A DNA stretch of 64,000 nt, taken from Neohoeflea coraliihabitans (GTDB taxonomy: Bacteria; Pseudomonadota; Alphaproteobacteria; Rhizobiales; Rhizobiaceae). The position numbers and the translations under genes were made by a program. A model generated the notes under the pieces. It was not told the DNA's origin. It did no database searches and worked only from the letters and a program-made list of their open reading frames with translations. The stretch covers positions 124,001 to 188,000 of the forward strand of contig NZ_JAHWQX010000002.1 of assembly GCF_019334345.1 (NCBI RefSeq). The letters run 5' to 3'. Numbering within the stretch: the first letter of the stretch is position 1; each line of letters begins with the position of its first letter. Shown here piece after piece: positions 25,530 to 33,825 of the stretch.

Positions 25530-27479
25530 ATGCGCAAAACGATCGTCCGCACCCGGAAGACGGGTCGCATCCTGATGTCCGGTGTCGCTCTGGGTGCCGC
25601 CGCGCTGGCCGGAGTGATCCTTGTCGACATGGCAACGCCCGGGACGGGCTGGATCGGATCGGGCAGCATGACGAGGGCGCATGCCGCGCCGGCGCAGGAG
25701 GACAAATCGGTCGAGGTGAACATTCGCAGCTTTGCCGCCGCTTTCCTGGCCGCCCAGACCGCCGATGCGCAGTTCGATCTGGCCTCGGCGATCACCTTCT
25801 ACCGCAAGGCGCTTGAATTCGATCCCACCAATGAGCGCATTCGCGAGCGGCTGATGGTCGATCTGTTCATGGATGGCCGGTTCGATGAGGGGATCGAGAT
25901 CGTCCGCTCGCTCGAGGCCGATGGCGCCGTCGATCAATTGCGCGACCTGGCCCTGGCGGTCGATGCCATGCGGCGCGGCGACTATGACAAGGCTGTCGAT
26001 CATCTCGACACCGCATCGACCAACCCGATCGACCGCTTGCTCAACACGCTGATCGCCGCCTGGGCCGACGCCGGCGCCGGAGACGGTGCCAAGGCGCTGG
26101 CCAGTCTCGAATCGCTGGAGGGCCCGCCCTGGTACCCGGTATTCACCCAGTTCCACGCGGCCGCAATCGCCGAATTCATGGGCGATATCGCCAAGGCGCG
26201 GCAAATCTACCAGACGGCGGTGACCGACAAGTCGACCGGCAGCGCGGCCCCTGACACCTTCGTGCGCACCGTGATGGCGCTGGCGGCGCTCGAGGCCCGG
26301 CAAGGCAACATGCGGGCGGCCCTCGACACGCTGGCGCTCGGCGAGGAGTTCAGCCCCGGTTTTGCCCCGATCACGGCCATGCGCCAGAGCATCAAGAACA
26401 ACGACCTTCCCGATCTCGACGTGACCGACGCACGGCAGGGGGCGGCGGCCGCTTTGTTCTCGCTCGGCAGTGCGGTCAACCGCAAGGGTGCGGAGGAAAC
26501 GGTGACCCTTTACCTGCAGCTGGCGCGGGCTCTCGATCCGGAGAATGCCGCGACGCTGGTGACGCTCGGAAACCTGAAGGAAACGCTGGGCAAACGGGAA
26601 GAGGCAATCGCCATCTACCGCCAGGTTCCGAAGGATTCGCCGATGCGGCGGATCTCGGAGCTGCAGCTTGGTCTGGCGCTGTCGGATCTCGGCAATCATG
26701 AGGAGGCGCGGGCGCATCTGAAAGCGCTGATCGAAGCCGATCCGAGCGATCTGCGCAGCTATCTCGCCTATGGCAGCGTCCTGTCCAGCGACGAAGATTA
26801 CGAGGCGATGGCCGAGACCTACGAGAAAGCAATCGCCATCGTCGGCGCCGTGCCGAGCCGCAACGACTGGAATCTGTTTTTCCAGCTCGGCATCGCCTAT
26901 GAGCGGCTGAAGCAGTGGCCGCGCGCCGAGGCTGCTCTCCAACGCGCCTTGCAGCTTTATCCGAACCAGCCGCAGGTGATGAACTATCTCGGCTATTCCT
27001 GGATCGACATGAACATCAATCTTGAAGCCGGCATGGAGATGATCCAGGCCGCGGTCGATCTGCGGCCCAATGATGGCTATATCGTCGATTCGCTCGGCTG
27101 GGCCTATTACCGGCTCGGAGCCTATGAAGAGGCTGTGCAGGAACTGGAACGTGCCGTCGAATTGCGGCCGGCGGACCCAACGATCAACGATCATCTCGGC
27201 GATGCCTATTGGCGGGTCGGGCGGAAGATCGAGGCTGGCTTCCAGTGGAACCGCGCCTTGATCCACGAGCCGACACCCGAGCTTGAAGCGGAGATCAAGG
27301 CGAAGCTGAAGGATGGCTTGCCGCCGGTGGAGCCGAGCCCTTCCGTTCCCAGTGCCAATGGCGAGCCGAAGACGACGCCGCGGGCTCCCGAACCAAGGGC
27401 ACCGGCGACCGGCTCCGACGATCTGCCGGAAAAGACCGAATGGCGCCCTTTGCGTGGCAACGCAGCGCATTTCGGATAG
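25530..27479 (+). CDS. Large periplasmic/membrane-anchored TPR protein
   Basis: 649 residues from the ATG at 25530 (GAGG six bases upstream). An N-terminal hydrophobic segment (GVALGAAALAGVILVDMATPG) after a basic RKTIVRTRKTGR start looks like a signal anchor. Tetratricopeptide repeats cover most of the rest, clearest at AITFYRKALEFDPTNERIR, TVTLYLQLARALDPENAATL, AEAALQRALQLYPNQPQVMNYLGYSWID and AVQELERAVELRPADPTINDHLGDAYWRVGR. The last 60 residues are Pro-rich. Rhizobial genomes carry such a protein between the polyprenyl synthase and ispE. It probably scaffolds a protein or envelope complex; no enzymatic motif is seen. Confidence 0.88.
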   Translation: MRKTIVRTRKTGRILMSGVALGAAALAGVILVDMATPGTGWIGSGSMTRAHAAPAQEDKSVEVNIRSFAAAFLAAQTADAQFDLASAITFYRKALEFDPTNERIRERLMVDLFMDGRFDEGIEIVRSLEADGAVDQLRDLALAVDAMRRGDYDKAVDHLDTASTNPIDRLLNTLIAAWADAGAGDGAKALASLESLEGPPWYPVFTQFHAAAIAEFMGDIAKARQIYQTAVTDKSTGSAAPDTFVRTVMALAALEARQGNMRAALDTLALGEEFSPGFAPITAMRQSIKNNDLPDLDVTDARQGAAAALFSLGSAVNRKGAEETVTLYLQLARALDPENAATLVTLGNLKETLGKREEAIAIYRQVPKDSPMRRISELQLGLALSDLGNHEEARAHLKALIEADPSDLRSYLAYGSVLSSDEDYEAMAETYEKAIAIVGAVPSRNDWNLFFQLGIAYERLKQWPRAEAALQRALQLYPNQPQVMNYLGYSWIDMNINLEAGMEMIQAAVDLRPNDGYIVDSLGWAYYRLGAYEEAVQELERAVELRPADPTINDHLGDAYWRVGRKIEAGFQWNRALIHEPTPELEAEIKAKLKDGLPPVEPSPSVPSANGEPKTTPRAPEPRAPATGSDDLPEKTEWRPLRGNAAHFG

Positions 27480-27488
27480 AGACGGCAC

Positions 27489-28421
27489 ATGCAGGCAGAT
27501 ACCGCAATTGCGGCCAGCGCGGTCGAACTGGCCGCGGCGAAGATCAATCTCGGGCTGGCGGTGACCGGCCGGCGCGCGGACGGCTATCACACGCTCGACA
27601 GCATCGCCGTGTTCACCGAGCTCGGTGATCGCGTCGTGGCACGCGCCGCTGACCGCGACAGTCTGGTCGTCGACGGGCCGTTTGCCGCTGCGCTGACGGG
27701 CGGCGATGCCGGCAGCAATCTGATGATCCGGGCCCGCGATCTGTTGCGGGCGCATCTTGGTGCGAGCAAGGCCGGGGCGATGAAGGATGCGCCTCCGGTG
27801 GCGCTGAGCTTGACCAAGCGCCTGCCGGTGGCCGCGGGCATCGGCGGCGGCTCGGCGGATGCGGCAGCGACGTTGCGCGCCTTGTGTCGTCTCTGGCAGG
27901 TCAGGCCGCCGGCGCCGGATCTGCACAAGATGGCCTGCGCGCTGGGCGCCGATGTCTCGGTCTGTCTGGCCGGACAGCCGGCACGGATGAGCGGCATCGG
28001 CACGGAGCTGAGCCCGTTGAACCCGTGGCCGGCGCTGCCGATCGTGCTGGTCAATCCGTTGCTGCCGGTTTCCACCTCAAGCGTGTTCGAGCGGCTCGTG
28101 CGCCGCGATGCCGGCCCCCTGCCGCCCCTGCCCGTCCAGCGCGATGTCGCCTCGATCGCAGCATGGCTGAATTCCAGCCGCAACGATCTCGAGCCTACGG
28201 CGACGCAGCTTGTGCCGGAGATTGCCGCCGGGCTGGCCGGCCTGCGGCGCAATGCGGCGCTGGCAACAGCGATGTCCGGCTCGGGCGCCACCGTATTCGG
28301 CCTGTTTGCCGACGCGGCGGCGGCTCGGGATGCCGCGACCGAGATGCGCAGGGAGCGTCCGGACTGGTTTGTCGCAGCCACGTGCAGCCATGCGGCCATG
28401 CCGAAGCTTGATCTCTGCTGA
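27489..28421 (+). CDS. ispE: 4-diphosphocytidyl-2-C-methyl-D-erythritol kinase
   Basis: 310 residues, a GHMP kinase of the MEP pathway that phosphorylates CDP-ME at the 2-hydroxyl. Motifs: AAAKINLGLAVTGRRADGYHTLDSI (substrate/Lys-Asn), the glycine-rich ATP loop LPVAAGIGGGSADAAATLRAL, and the C-terminal LATAMSGSGATVFGLFAD. It begins 9 bases after the TPR gene stop, so it is probably co-transcribed with it and possibly with the polyprenyl synthase. A 234-base gap follows that contains a LexA-type box for the next gene. Confidence 0.96.
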   Translation: MQADTAIAASAVELAAAKINLGLAVTGRRADGYHTLDSIAVFTELGDRVVARAADRDSLVVDGPFAAALTGGDAGSNLMIRARDLLRAHLGASKAGAMKDAPPVALSLTKRLPVAAGIGGGSADAAATLRALCRLWQVRPPAPDLHKMACALGADVSVCLAGQPARMSGIGTELSPLNPWPALPIVLVNPLLPVSTSSVFERLVRRDAGPLPPLPVQRDVASIAAWLNSSRNDLEPTATQLVPEIAAGLAGLRRNAALATAMSGSGATVFGLFADAAAARDAATEMRRERPDWFVAATCSHAAMPKLDLC

Positions 28422-28553
28422 CATACGGCGGGTGCCGGACTGCCGGTGACGCTGCGGCGGCGCTGCTTCCGGCCGCCTGAACAAAAAACCCGCAAATCGT
28501 CCGATCTCTGCAAAGCCGCCTGCATGGCCGCATGGCAGCGTGCGCTCCATTTT

Positions 28554-28568
28554 GTTCTTGCTTTGTTC
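28554..28568. promoter_or_regulatory. LexA-type SOS box upstream of SplB-like radical SAM gene
   Basis: GTTCTTGCTTTGTTC is an exact GTTC-N7-GTTC match, 87 bases upstream of the radical SAM gene start and in the only A/T-rich part of this 234-base gap. The same chance-expectation caveat as for the box at 817-831 applies. Confidence 0.6.
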
Positions 28569-28655
28569 GACTTGATGATTTAGGAATAAATTCATCAACA
28601 GCGGGCGAGTCGGTTCACAGACCGTCGCCCGGAAATGCAGGGAAGGGAGACGGCA

Positions 28656-29813
28656 ATGCGTGCGAGCGACACGGGAACGAGCACCGCTTTTGATCCTGCC
28701 CTGACGGCCGGACAGGCCAATCAGCGGGCGGCCGAAGCGCTGTTGCGCCCGGATGCGCGGCGGCGGCGCGGGCGCGGGGCCGGCCTGAATATCGCCGGCC
28801 GCTACGAGGTGGAGACGCGCGAGGTCTTTGATGATGGCTGGAACTCGCTGGATGAGCTGCCGCCGTTCAAGACCGAAGTGCAGGTGGAGAAGCCGCGCAA
28901 GATCATCACCCGCAACGAGTCCCCCGACATTTCCTTCGATCGTTCGATCAACCCCTATCGCGGCTGCGAGCACGGCTGCGTCTACTGTTTCGCGCGGCCG
29001 AGCCACAGCTATATGGGGCTGTCGGCCGGGCTCGATTTCGAAGCGCGGCTGTTTGCCAAGCCGGATGCCGCCCGGCTCCTGGAGCGGGAACTGTCCAAGC
29101 CCGGCTACCAGGTGCAGCCGATTGCCATCGGCACCAACACCGATCCGTATCAGCCGATCGAGCGCGAATGGCGGATCATGCGTCAGGTGCTCGAGGTGCT
29201 GGAGGCGGCCAATCATCCGGTCGGCATCGTCACCAAGTCGGCGCTGGTGACGCGTGATATCGACATTCTCGAACGCATGGCGGCAAAGGGCCTGGCGCGG
29301 GTGGCGATGTCGGTGACGACGCTCGATCGCAAGCTGGCGCGGACCATGGAGCCGCGCGCGGCAACACCGGCCAAGCGGCTGGAAGCGATCCGGATGCTGA
29401 CGCAGGCCGGCATCCCGACCTCGGTGATGGCGGCACCGATGATTCCGGGCCTGAATGATCATGAACTCGAGCGCATACTCGATTCGGCGCAGGCGGCCGG
29501 CGCCAGCGCAGCGAGTTATGTGATGCTGCGCCTGCCGCACGAGGTCAGCCCGCTGTTCCGCGACTGGCTGCTGCGCCACTACCCGGACCGCTACCGGCGT
29601 GTGATGTCGCTGATCCGCTCGATGCGCGGCGGCAAGGATTACGATGCGGAGTTCGGCAAGCGGATGCGCGGCAGCGGCCCCTATGCCTGGCAGATCGGCC
29701 GGCGCTTCGACCTGGCGGCCGAACGGCTCGGGCTGAAGCGGCGCAAGGCGCAGATGCGCACCGATCTGTTCGTGCCGCCGAAAAGTGACGGCGTGCAATT
29801 GTCGCTACTCTAG
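28656..29813 (+). CDS. PA0069 family radical SAM protein (SplB/COG1533-like)
   Basis: 385 residues from the ATG at 28656, which has GGAAGGGAGA (28641-28650) five bases upstream; an ATG at 28635 is also in frame. The radical SAM 4Fe-4S cluster cysteines are in YRGCEHGCVYCFARPSH (CxxxCxxC), followed by GTNTDPYQPIE and VTKSALVTRDIDIL. The family belongs to the SplB group, named for spore photoproduct lyase and often listed as DNA repair photolyase-like, but the PA0069 branch has no proven substrate. The C-terminus (RKAQMRTDLFVPP) is basic. A LexA-type box upstream supports a DNA-damage link by inference. Confidence 0.88.
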   Translation: MRASDTGTSTAFDPALTAGQANQRAAEALLRPDARRRRGRGAGLNIAGRYEVETREVFDDGWNSLDELPPFKTEVQVEKPRKIITRNESPDISFDRSINPYRGCEHGCVYCFARPSHSYMGLSAGLDFEARLFAKPDAARLLERELSKPGYQVQPIAIGTNTDPYQPIEREWRIMRQVLEVLEAANHPVGIVTKSALVTRDIDILERMAAKGLARVAMSVTTLDRKLARTMEPRAATPAKRLEAIRMLTQAGIPTSVMAAPMIPGLNDHELERILDSAQAAGASAASYVMLRLPHEVSPLFRDWLLRHYPDRYRRVMSLIRSMRGGKDYDAEFGKRMRGSGPYAWQIGRRFDLAAERLGLKRRKAQMRTDLFVPPKSDGVQLSLL

Positions 29814-29985
29814 ATTCCGGGTTGCGCAGTGCCAGCTGCTTGCGACCCGAGCGAAACGACCGGATCGTCCATCCGCCATGACCGGGGCCCCACCCGCCCC
29901 TGAGGATCCGGTTGCCCGCGTGCGGCACCCCGTCCCCGCCGCCCGGGACTTGCGGGGAATCGGCCGGTGATGCAAAAGCTCATTG

Positions 29986-30645
29986 ATGAGCTTGCGCATG
30001 CCGTCCGATTCCCTGTTTTCTGCCGAGGCGCTGCCGCAGCGTACGGCGCCGGACTTCACCCTTGAAAGCGGGCTGATGCGCGATGGCTTCCGCCATGTCG
30101 CAGGGCTTGACGAGGCCGGGCGCGGCCCGCTGGCGGGACCGGTGGTGGCCGCAGCGGTGATCCTTGATTGTGAGCGTGTTCCGGACGGGCTGAATGATTC
30201 CAAGCTGCTGACGCGGGACCGGCGCGAAGCGCTGTTCGAGACGATTCTCGCCAGCGCCATCGTCTCCGTCGCCTCTGTCTCGGCCGCCGAGATTGATCGC
30301 ACCGATATCCGCAAGGCCAGTCTCATGGCCATGGTGCGCGCAGTCGCGGCCCTGCCCAACGAGATACACTTCGCCTTGGTCGACGGGCGCGACGTGCCGC
30401 CAGGTATCGGCTGCGCGGCCAAGGCGGTGGTCAAGGGTGACGGGCGCTCCTGCTCGATCGCCGCCGCTTCGATCGTCGCCAAGGTGATGCGCGACCGGAT
30501 GATGGTGCGCGCCGGGGGGCTGTTTCCCGACTATGGGTTCGAGCGCCACATGGGCTACGCCAGCGCCTTTCACCGGGCGGCAATCGCCAGCAAGGGGCCC
30601 TGCGCCCTGCACCGCATGAGCTTCCGTCCGCTGCGGCCGGATTGA
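29986..30645 (+). CDS. rnhB: Ribonuclease HII
   Basis: 219 residues if started at the ATG at 29986; a TTG at 29983 and an ATG at 29998 are also in frame and no Shine-Dalgarno clearly decides. It removes ribonucleotides embedded in DNA and RNA-DNA hybrids. Motifs: [23 protein letters not shown] with the catalytic DE pair, [61 protein letters not shown]. The third and fourth metal-binding acids fall in LVDGRD and KVMRD. It is followed by a strong bidirectional terminator. Confidence 0.96.
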   Translation: MSLRMPSDSLFSAEALPQRTAPDFTLESGLMRDGFRHVAGLDEAGRGPLAGPVVAAAVILDCERVPDGLNDSKLLTRDRREALFETILASAIVSVASVSAAEIDRTDIRKASLMAMVRAVAALPNEIHFALVDGRDVPPGIGCAAKAVVKGDGRSCSIAAASIVAKVMRDRMMVRAGGLFPDYGFERHMGYASAFHRAAIASKGPCALHRMSFRPLRPD

Positions 30646-30727
30646 GCGGCCTGCGTACCGCTGCTGCCGGCACATTTCTGCAATAATTTAGCGTCTGGTC
30701 GTTATCGGACGGGCATGCGCAGACGCA

Positions 30728-30760
30728 AAAAGGGCCCGGCGCGGTGCGCCAGGCCCTTTT
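30728..30760. terminator. Bidirectional terminator between rnhB and the atp operon
   Basis: AAAAGGGCC (30728-30736) pairs with GGCCCTTTT (30752-30760). The A-run and T-run flank the G/C stem in both directions, so it can end rnhB (plus) and the F0 operon (minus, last stop at 30788). Confidence 0.85.
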
Positions 30761-30787
30761 GTCGGTTTTGATGCTCTCGCAGCCGCT

Positions 30788-31279
30788 TCAGTTCAAGCGG
30801 GTCTTCAACTCGCCAAGCGAGGACTGGAAGAGGTCACCGGCCTTGGCCGTATCGACTTTCTCCGCGACCAGCTTTTCGGCAGCGGCAACGGCGAGTTCAA
30901 CGGCCGAAGCCCGCACCTCGTTGACCGCTTCGGTCTCGGCCTGACGGATCTTCTGCTCGGCCAGCGCGGTGCGCCGGGCAACATAGTCTTCCGTCTTGAT
31001 CCGGGCTTCCTCACGCAGCTGCGCGGCTTCCTTCTCGGCGGAAGACAGGATCGAAGCCGCTTCCTTCTCGGCCTCGTTGCGCTTGCGCTGATACTCGGCA
31101 AGCAGCTGCTGCGCTTCCTCGCGCAGCTTCTTGGCCTGATCGAGTTCGTTCGAGATGTCGGCGGCCCGCTTGTCGAGGCTCTTGCCGATCATCGAAGGCA
31201 CCTTCACATAGACGAGGATGCCGAGAAAGATCAGAAGAGAGACGAAAGCCCACAAAGAGGCCCAGGATGTCGCGTCCAT
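30788..31279 (-). CDS. atpF: F0F1 ATP synthase subunit b
   Basis: 163 residues. One N-terminal membrane helix (WASLWAFVSLLIFLGILVYVKVPS) is followed by a long charged helix rich in Glu/Lys/Arg/Ala heptads (DKRAADISNELDQAKKLREEAQQLL onward). This is the peripheral-stalk b subunit that links F0 subunit a to F1 delta/alpha. It is last in the minus-strand order atpI-atpB-atpE-b'-b. The b' gene ends 12 bases upstream. F1 genes are not in the window, as expected for alphaproteobacteria where F0 and F1 operons are split. Confidence 0.95.
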   Translation of the reverse strand: MDATSWASLWAFVSLLIFLGILVYVKVPSMIGKSLDKRAADISNELDQAKKLREEAQQLLAEYQRKRNEAEKEAASILSSAEKEAAQLREEARIKTEDYVARRTALAEQKIRQAETEAVNEVRASAVELAVAAAEKLVAEKVDTAKAGDLFQSSLGELKTRLN

Positions 31280-31291
31280 TGCGGTTGTCTC

Positions 31292-31909
31292 CTATTTCGC
31301 CTGTGCGTCGCGCACGGCGGCGGCGGCCTGCGCCTTTGTCACCTTGCCGCCGAGCAGGTGTTCGACCAGCTCGCTGACGACATCGGTGGCGATGGCATCA
31401 ACCTCGCCGAGCGCTTCCCCCTTGATGGCGGAAATGTGCGTCTCGGCTTCCGCCATGCGGGCAGCCAGTTCGCCTTCGACCTTGGTCCGCTCGGCATCAG
31501 CCGCGGCCTTGGCCTTGTCGCGCGCCGCCTGGGCGATCTCTGCCGCCCGGTTACGCGCTGTCGCCAGTTCCTGCTCATAGGCCGCGATGGCGTTGTCCGC
31601 CTCTTCCTTGAGCCGGTTGGCTTCCCCGAGATCCTGAGCGATACGATCGCGCCGGTGCTCGAGAATGCCGCCGATCCGCGGCACGATGACGCGGTTCATG
31701 AACAGGTAGAACAACCCGAAGGTGATCGCCAGCCAGAGGATCTGCGAGGCGAAGGTCGACGAATCGAACGGCGGGAATGCGCCATGCGCTTCGCCGTGAT
31801 CGGCCACGCCGGTCTCGGTCTGCACCTCGCCCGCAGCGGGTGTGGTGTCCACCGGATCCGGTAGCGCACCATCTGAGCTCTGCTGGGCAAATGCCGGGGT
31901 TACAAACAT
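31292..31909 (-). CDS. atpF2: F0F1 ATP synthase subunit b'
   Basis: 205 residues from the ATG at 31909, which has a GGAGG Shine-Dalgarno five bases upstream; a TTG at 31921 is also open but less likely. An N-terminal, signal-like and Pro-rich stretch ([10 protein letters not shown] to about 47) precedes the membrane helix [25 protein letters not shown] and a long alpha-helical stalk. It pairs with b as a heterodimer, the arrangement in photosynthetic bacteria, chloroplasts and most alphaproteobacteria. It lies 66 bases downstream of atpE. Confidence 0.95.
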   Translation of the reverse strand: MFVTPAFAQQSSDGALPDPVDTTPAAGEVQTETGVADHGEAHGAFPPFDSSTFASQILWLAITFGLFYLFMNRVIVPRIGGILEHRRDRIAQDLGEANRLKEEADNAIAAYEQELATARNRAAEIAQAARDKAKAAADAERTKVEGELAARMAEAETHISAIKGEALGEVDAIATDVVSELVEHLLGGKVTKAQAAAAVRDAQAK

Positions 31910-31975
31910 ATACGCCTCCAAAGTGAGCAGCCACGCCGAAAGACGGCGTGGCGCGCGGTCACTGTCCGTCGATGA

Positions 31976-32203
31976 TCAGACGGCAAAGAGGAGCAGAAGG
32001 GCCACGAGCAGCGAGAAGATGCCGAGGGCTTCCGTCACGGCGAAGCCGAAAATCAGGCGGCCGAACTGGCCATCGGCAGCGGACGGATTGCGCAGGGCGC
32101 CCGACAGGTAGTTGCCGAAGATGGTGCCCAGGCCGATGCCTGCGCCGCCCATGCCGAGGCAGGCGATACCGGCGCCGATGTACTTTGCTGCTTCTGCTTC
32201 CAT
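31976..32203 (-). CDS. atpE: F0F1 ATP synthase subunit c
   Basis: 75 residues, a two-helix hairpin: [41 protein letters not shown] (helix 1 plus polar loop) and [26 protein letters not shown] (helix 2). The proton-carrying acid is the glutamate in TEALGIF (about residue 58). The Glu and surrounding sequence indicate an H+ ring; no Na+ ligand pattern is evident. It lies 75 bases downstream of atpB. Confidence 0.98.
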   Translation of the reverse strand: MEAEAAKYIGAGIACLGMGGAGIGLGTIFGNYLSGALRNPSAADGQFGRLIFGFAVTEALGIFSLLVALLLLFAV

Positions 32204-32278
32204 GATTGATCTCCTTTGGAATGGATTGCTTGCAACTGGAGTGTGGCGGCTCGGCCGCCGGTGAGGAATGATCGTCTT

Positions 32279-33037
32279 CTAGTGTCCCGGATGCAGGGCA
32301 TCATTGAGATACATGCAGGTCAGGACCGCGAAAACGTAGGCCTGCAGGAAGGCGACGAGAAACTCGAGACCGGTCAGCGCCACGGTCATGGCCAGCGGCA
32401 GGATGGCGCCGCCAATGCCAAGCGCGCCGAGCGTGCCGAGCGAAAAGACGAAACCGGCAAACACCTTCAACGTGATGTGACCGGCCAGCATGTTGGCGAA
32501 CAGGCGGACCGAAAGGCTGATCGGACGCGACAGGAAGGAAATCACCTCAATGGCAACAACCAGCGGCATCAACAGCATCGGAACGCCCTGGGGCACGAAA
32601 AGATTGAGGAAGTGCAGGCCGTGCTTCCAGAAGCCGTAGACCACGACCAAGCCGATCACCAGCATCGAGAAGGCAAAGGTGACGATGATGTGGCTGGTGA
32701 CGGTGAAGAAATAGGGCACCATGCCGAACAGGTTGGCGATCAGGATGAACATGAACAGCGAGAACACCAGCGGGAAGAAGCGCATCCCCTGCGAACCGGC
32801 CCCGTCGCGCAACATCGAAGCGACGAATTCATAGGACATTTCCGAGATCGACTGCATCCGGCTCGGCACCAGGCCGCGCGTCGAGGTGGTCAGATACAGA
32901 AACGCCGCCGTGGAGACGACGACCAGCACCATGAACAGCGAGGAATTTGTGAACGACAGGTCCAGACCGCCGATCTCCACAGGGATCAGCTTGGTCAGGT
33001 TGAACTGGTGAATGGGGTCGACTTTATCCGTGGCCAC
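32279..33037 (-). CDS. atpB: F0F1 ATP synthase subunit a
   Basis: 252 residues starting with GTG at 33037; a GAGG stretch lies about eight bases upstream. It is a polytopic channel subunit. The essential arginine lies in the [14 protein letters not shown] motif and the conserved C-terminal helix reads [33 protein letters not shown]. It forms the two half-channels at the c-ring interface. The 105-base gap to atpI (ending at 33143) is short enough for a single operon. Confidence 0.97.
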   Translation of the reverse strand: MATDKVDPIHQFNLTKLIPVEIGGLDLSFTNSSLFMVLVVVSTAAFLYLTTSTRGLVPSRMQSISEMSYEFVASMLRDGAGSQGMRFFPLVFSLFMFILIANLFGMVPYFFTVTSHIIVTFAFSMLVIGLVVVYGFWKHGLHFLNLFVPQGVPMLLMPLVVAIEVISFLSRPISLSVRLFANMLAGHITLKVFAGFVFSLGTLGALGIGGAILPLAMTVALTGLEFLVAFLQAYVFAVLTCMYLNDALHPGH

Positions 33038-33142
33038 CTGCCGCCTCTTCGATCTTTCCGCTCCGCATCTCGCGGAGACCTTGTTGCGTTTTGCCGCCGG
33101 CGGGAGGACGAACCGTTCCCGTCAATCCGGACATTCGCCGTT

Positions 33143-33547
33143 CTACTCGTCGTCCGGCTTCGCCTTCCAGGAGCTGTTGCGCTGCCCCGGAGCGGGGGTC
33201 GAAACAGCGCCCGTCGAGCGCAGCACGTTCAAAACACCGGCACAAAACCCCAAGAGCAGAAGCACGATCATGCCCCAGGGCGCCGTCCCGGCGAACCGGT
33301 CGAGAAGATACCCGAGAAACGCACCGACAAGCACGGCGGCGATGAACTCGCTCGACAGCTTGACGGCCAACGCGTAGCCCTGTCTGCGCTCTCGACCTTC
33401 CTCCCGCGGCTCAACTTTGCCGCCGCGGGTGGCAAGATCAGCGGCCAGGCGCCGGCGTCGTGCCTCGAGACTTTCCCCACCTTGTTCCGTCTGTCTGTTG
33501 CCGGCCGGCGATTCACCGGACGAGCCCTGCTTGTCGCTCTCGACCAC
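33143..33547 (-). CDS. atpI: AtpI/AtpZ-type ATP synthase assembly protein
   Basis: 134 residues from a GTG at 33547, chosen for GAGGA six bases upstream; a TTG at 33571 is also open. A charged N-terminal half (ESLEARRRRLAADLATRGGKVEPREEGRERR) precedes two membrane helices (LSSEFIAAVLVGAFLGYLLDRF; WGMIVLLLLGFCAGVLNVLRS). AtpI-type proteins help assemble the c-ring or admit Mg2+. It is the first gene of the F0 operon and a strong promoter sits about 57 bases upstream. Confidence 0.88.
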   Translation of the reverse strand: MVESDKQGSSGESPAGNRQTEQGGESLEARRRRLAADLATRGGKVEPREEGRERRQGYALAVKLSSEFIAAVLVGAFLGYLLDRFAGTAPWGMIVLLLLGFCAGVLNVLRSTGAVSTPAPGQRNSSWKAKPDDE

Positions 33548-33603
33548 CGACCGTCCTCGCACTGCCCGCAACGACCGGAGAAGGCCGTTTTGAAGTCGGG
33601 CGC

Positions 33604-33632
33604 AACATAGTTTTAGGCTCTGCCATAGTCAA
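33604..33632 (-). promoter_or_regulatory. Sigma-70-type promoter of the F0 ATP synthase operon
   Basis: On the minus strand TTGACT (33632-33627), a 17-base spacer and TATGTT (33609-33604) lie upstream of atpI. The -35 matches five of six and the -10 four of six consensus bases with optimal spacing, which fits constitutive expression. Confidence 0.6.
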
Positions 33633-33825
33633 GGCGATAGAAGTCCGCAGCGGGGTGAGAATTTTCTTTTTAAATACAGAAAGTTAGCAGGCTCGCGCCA
33701 CCTGCTGCGCTGTCGATGATCGAATTTCTGACAGGCTGGTGGCGGGCGGCGAGAGAATCCCCCGCTCCCTGCGCCGCCGGGACGCTTGCCTTTCCGTCAT
33801 GCGGGATCGGCACCGGCGTCGGTGA

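Noticed and set aside
25509..27926. An 805-codon minus-strand frame over the TPR protein and ispE
   Set aside because: Antisense shadow; no domain recognisable and the plus-strand genes are certain.
29814..29985. Gene or terminator between the radical SAM gene and rnhB
   Set aside because: G+C-rich with short frames only and no stem with a T-run; nothing supportable.
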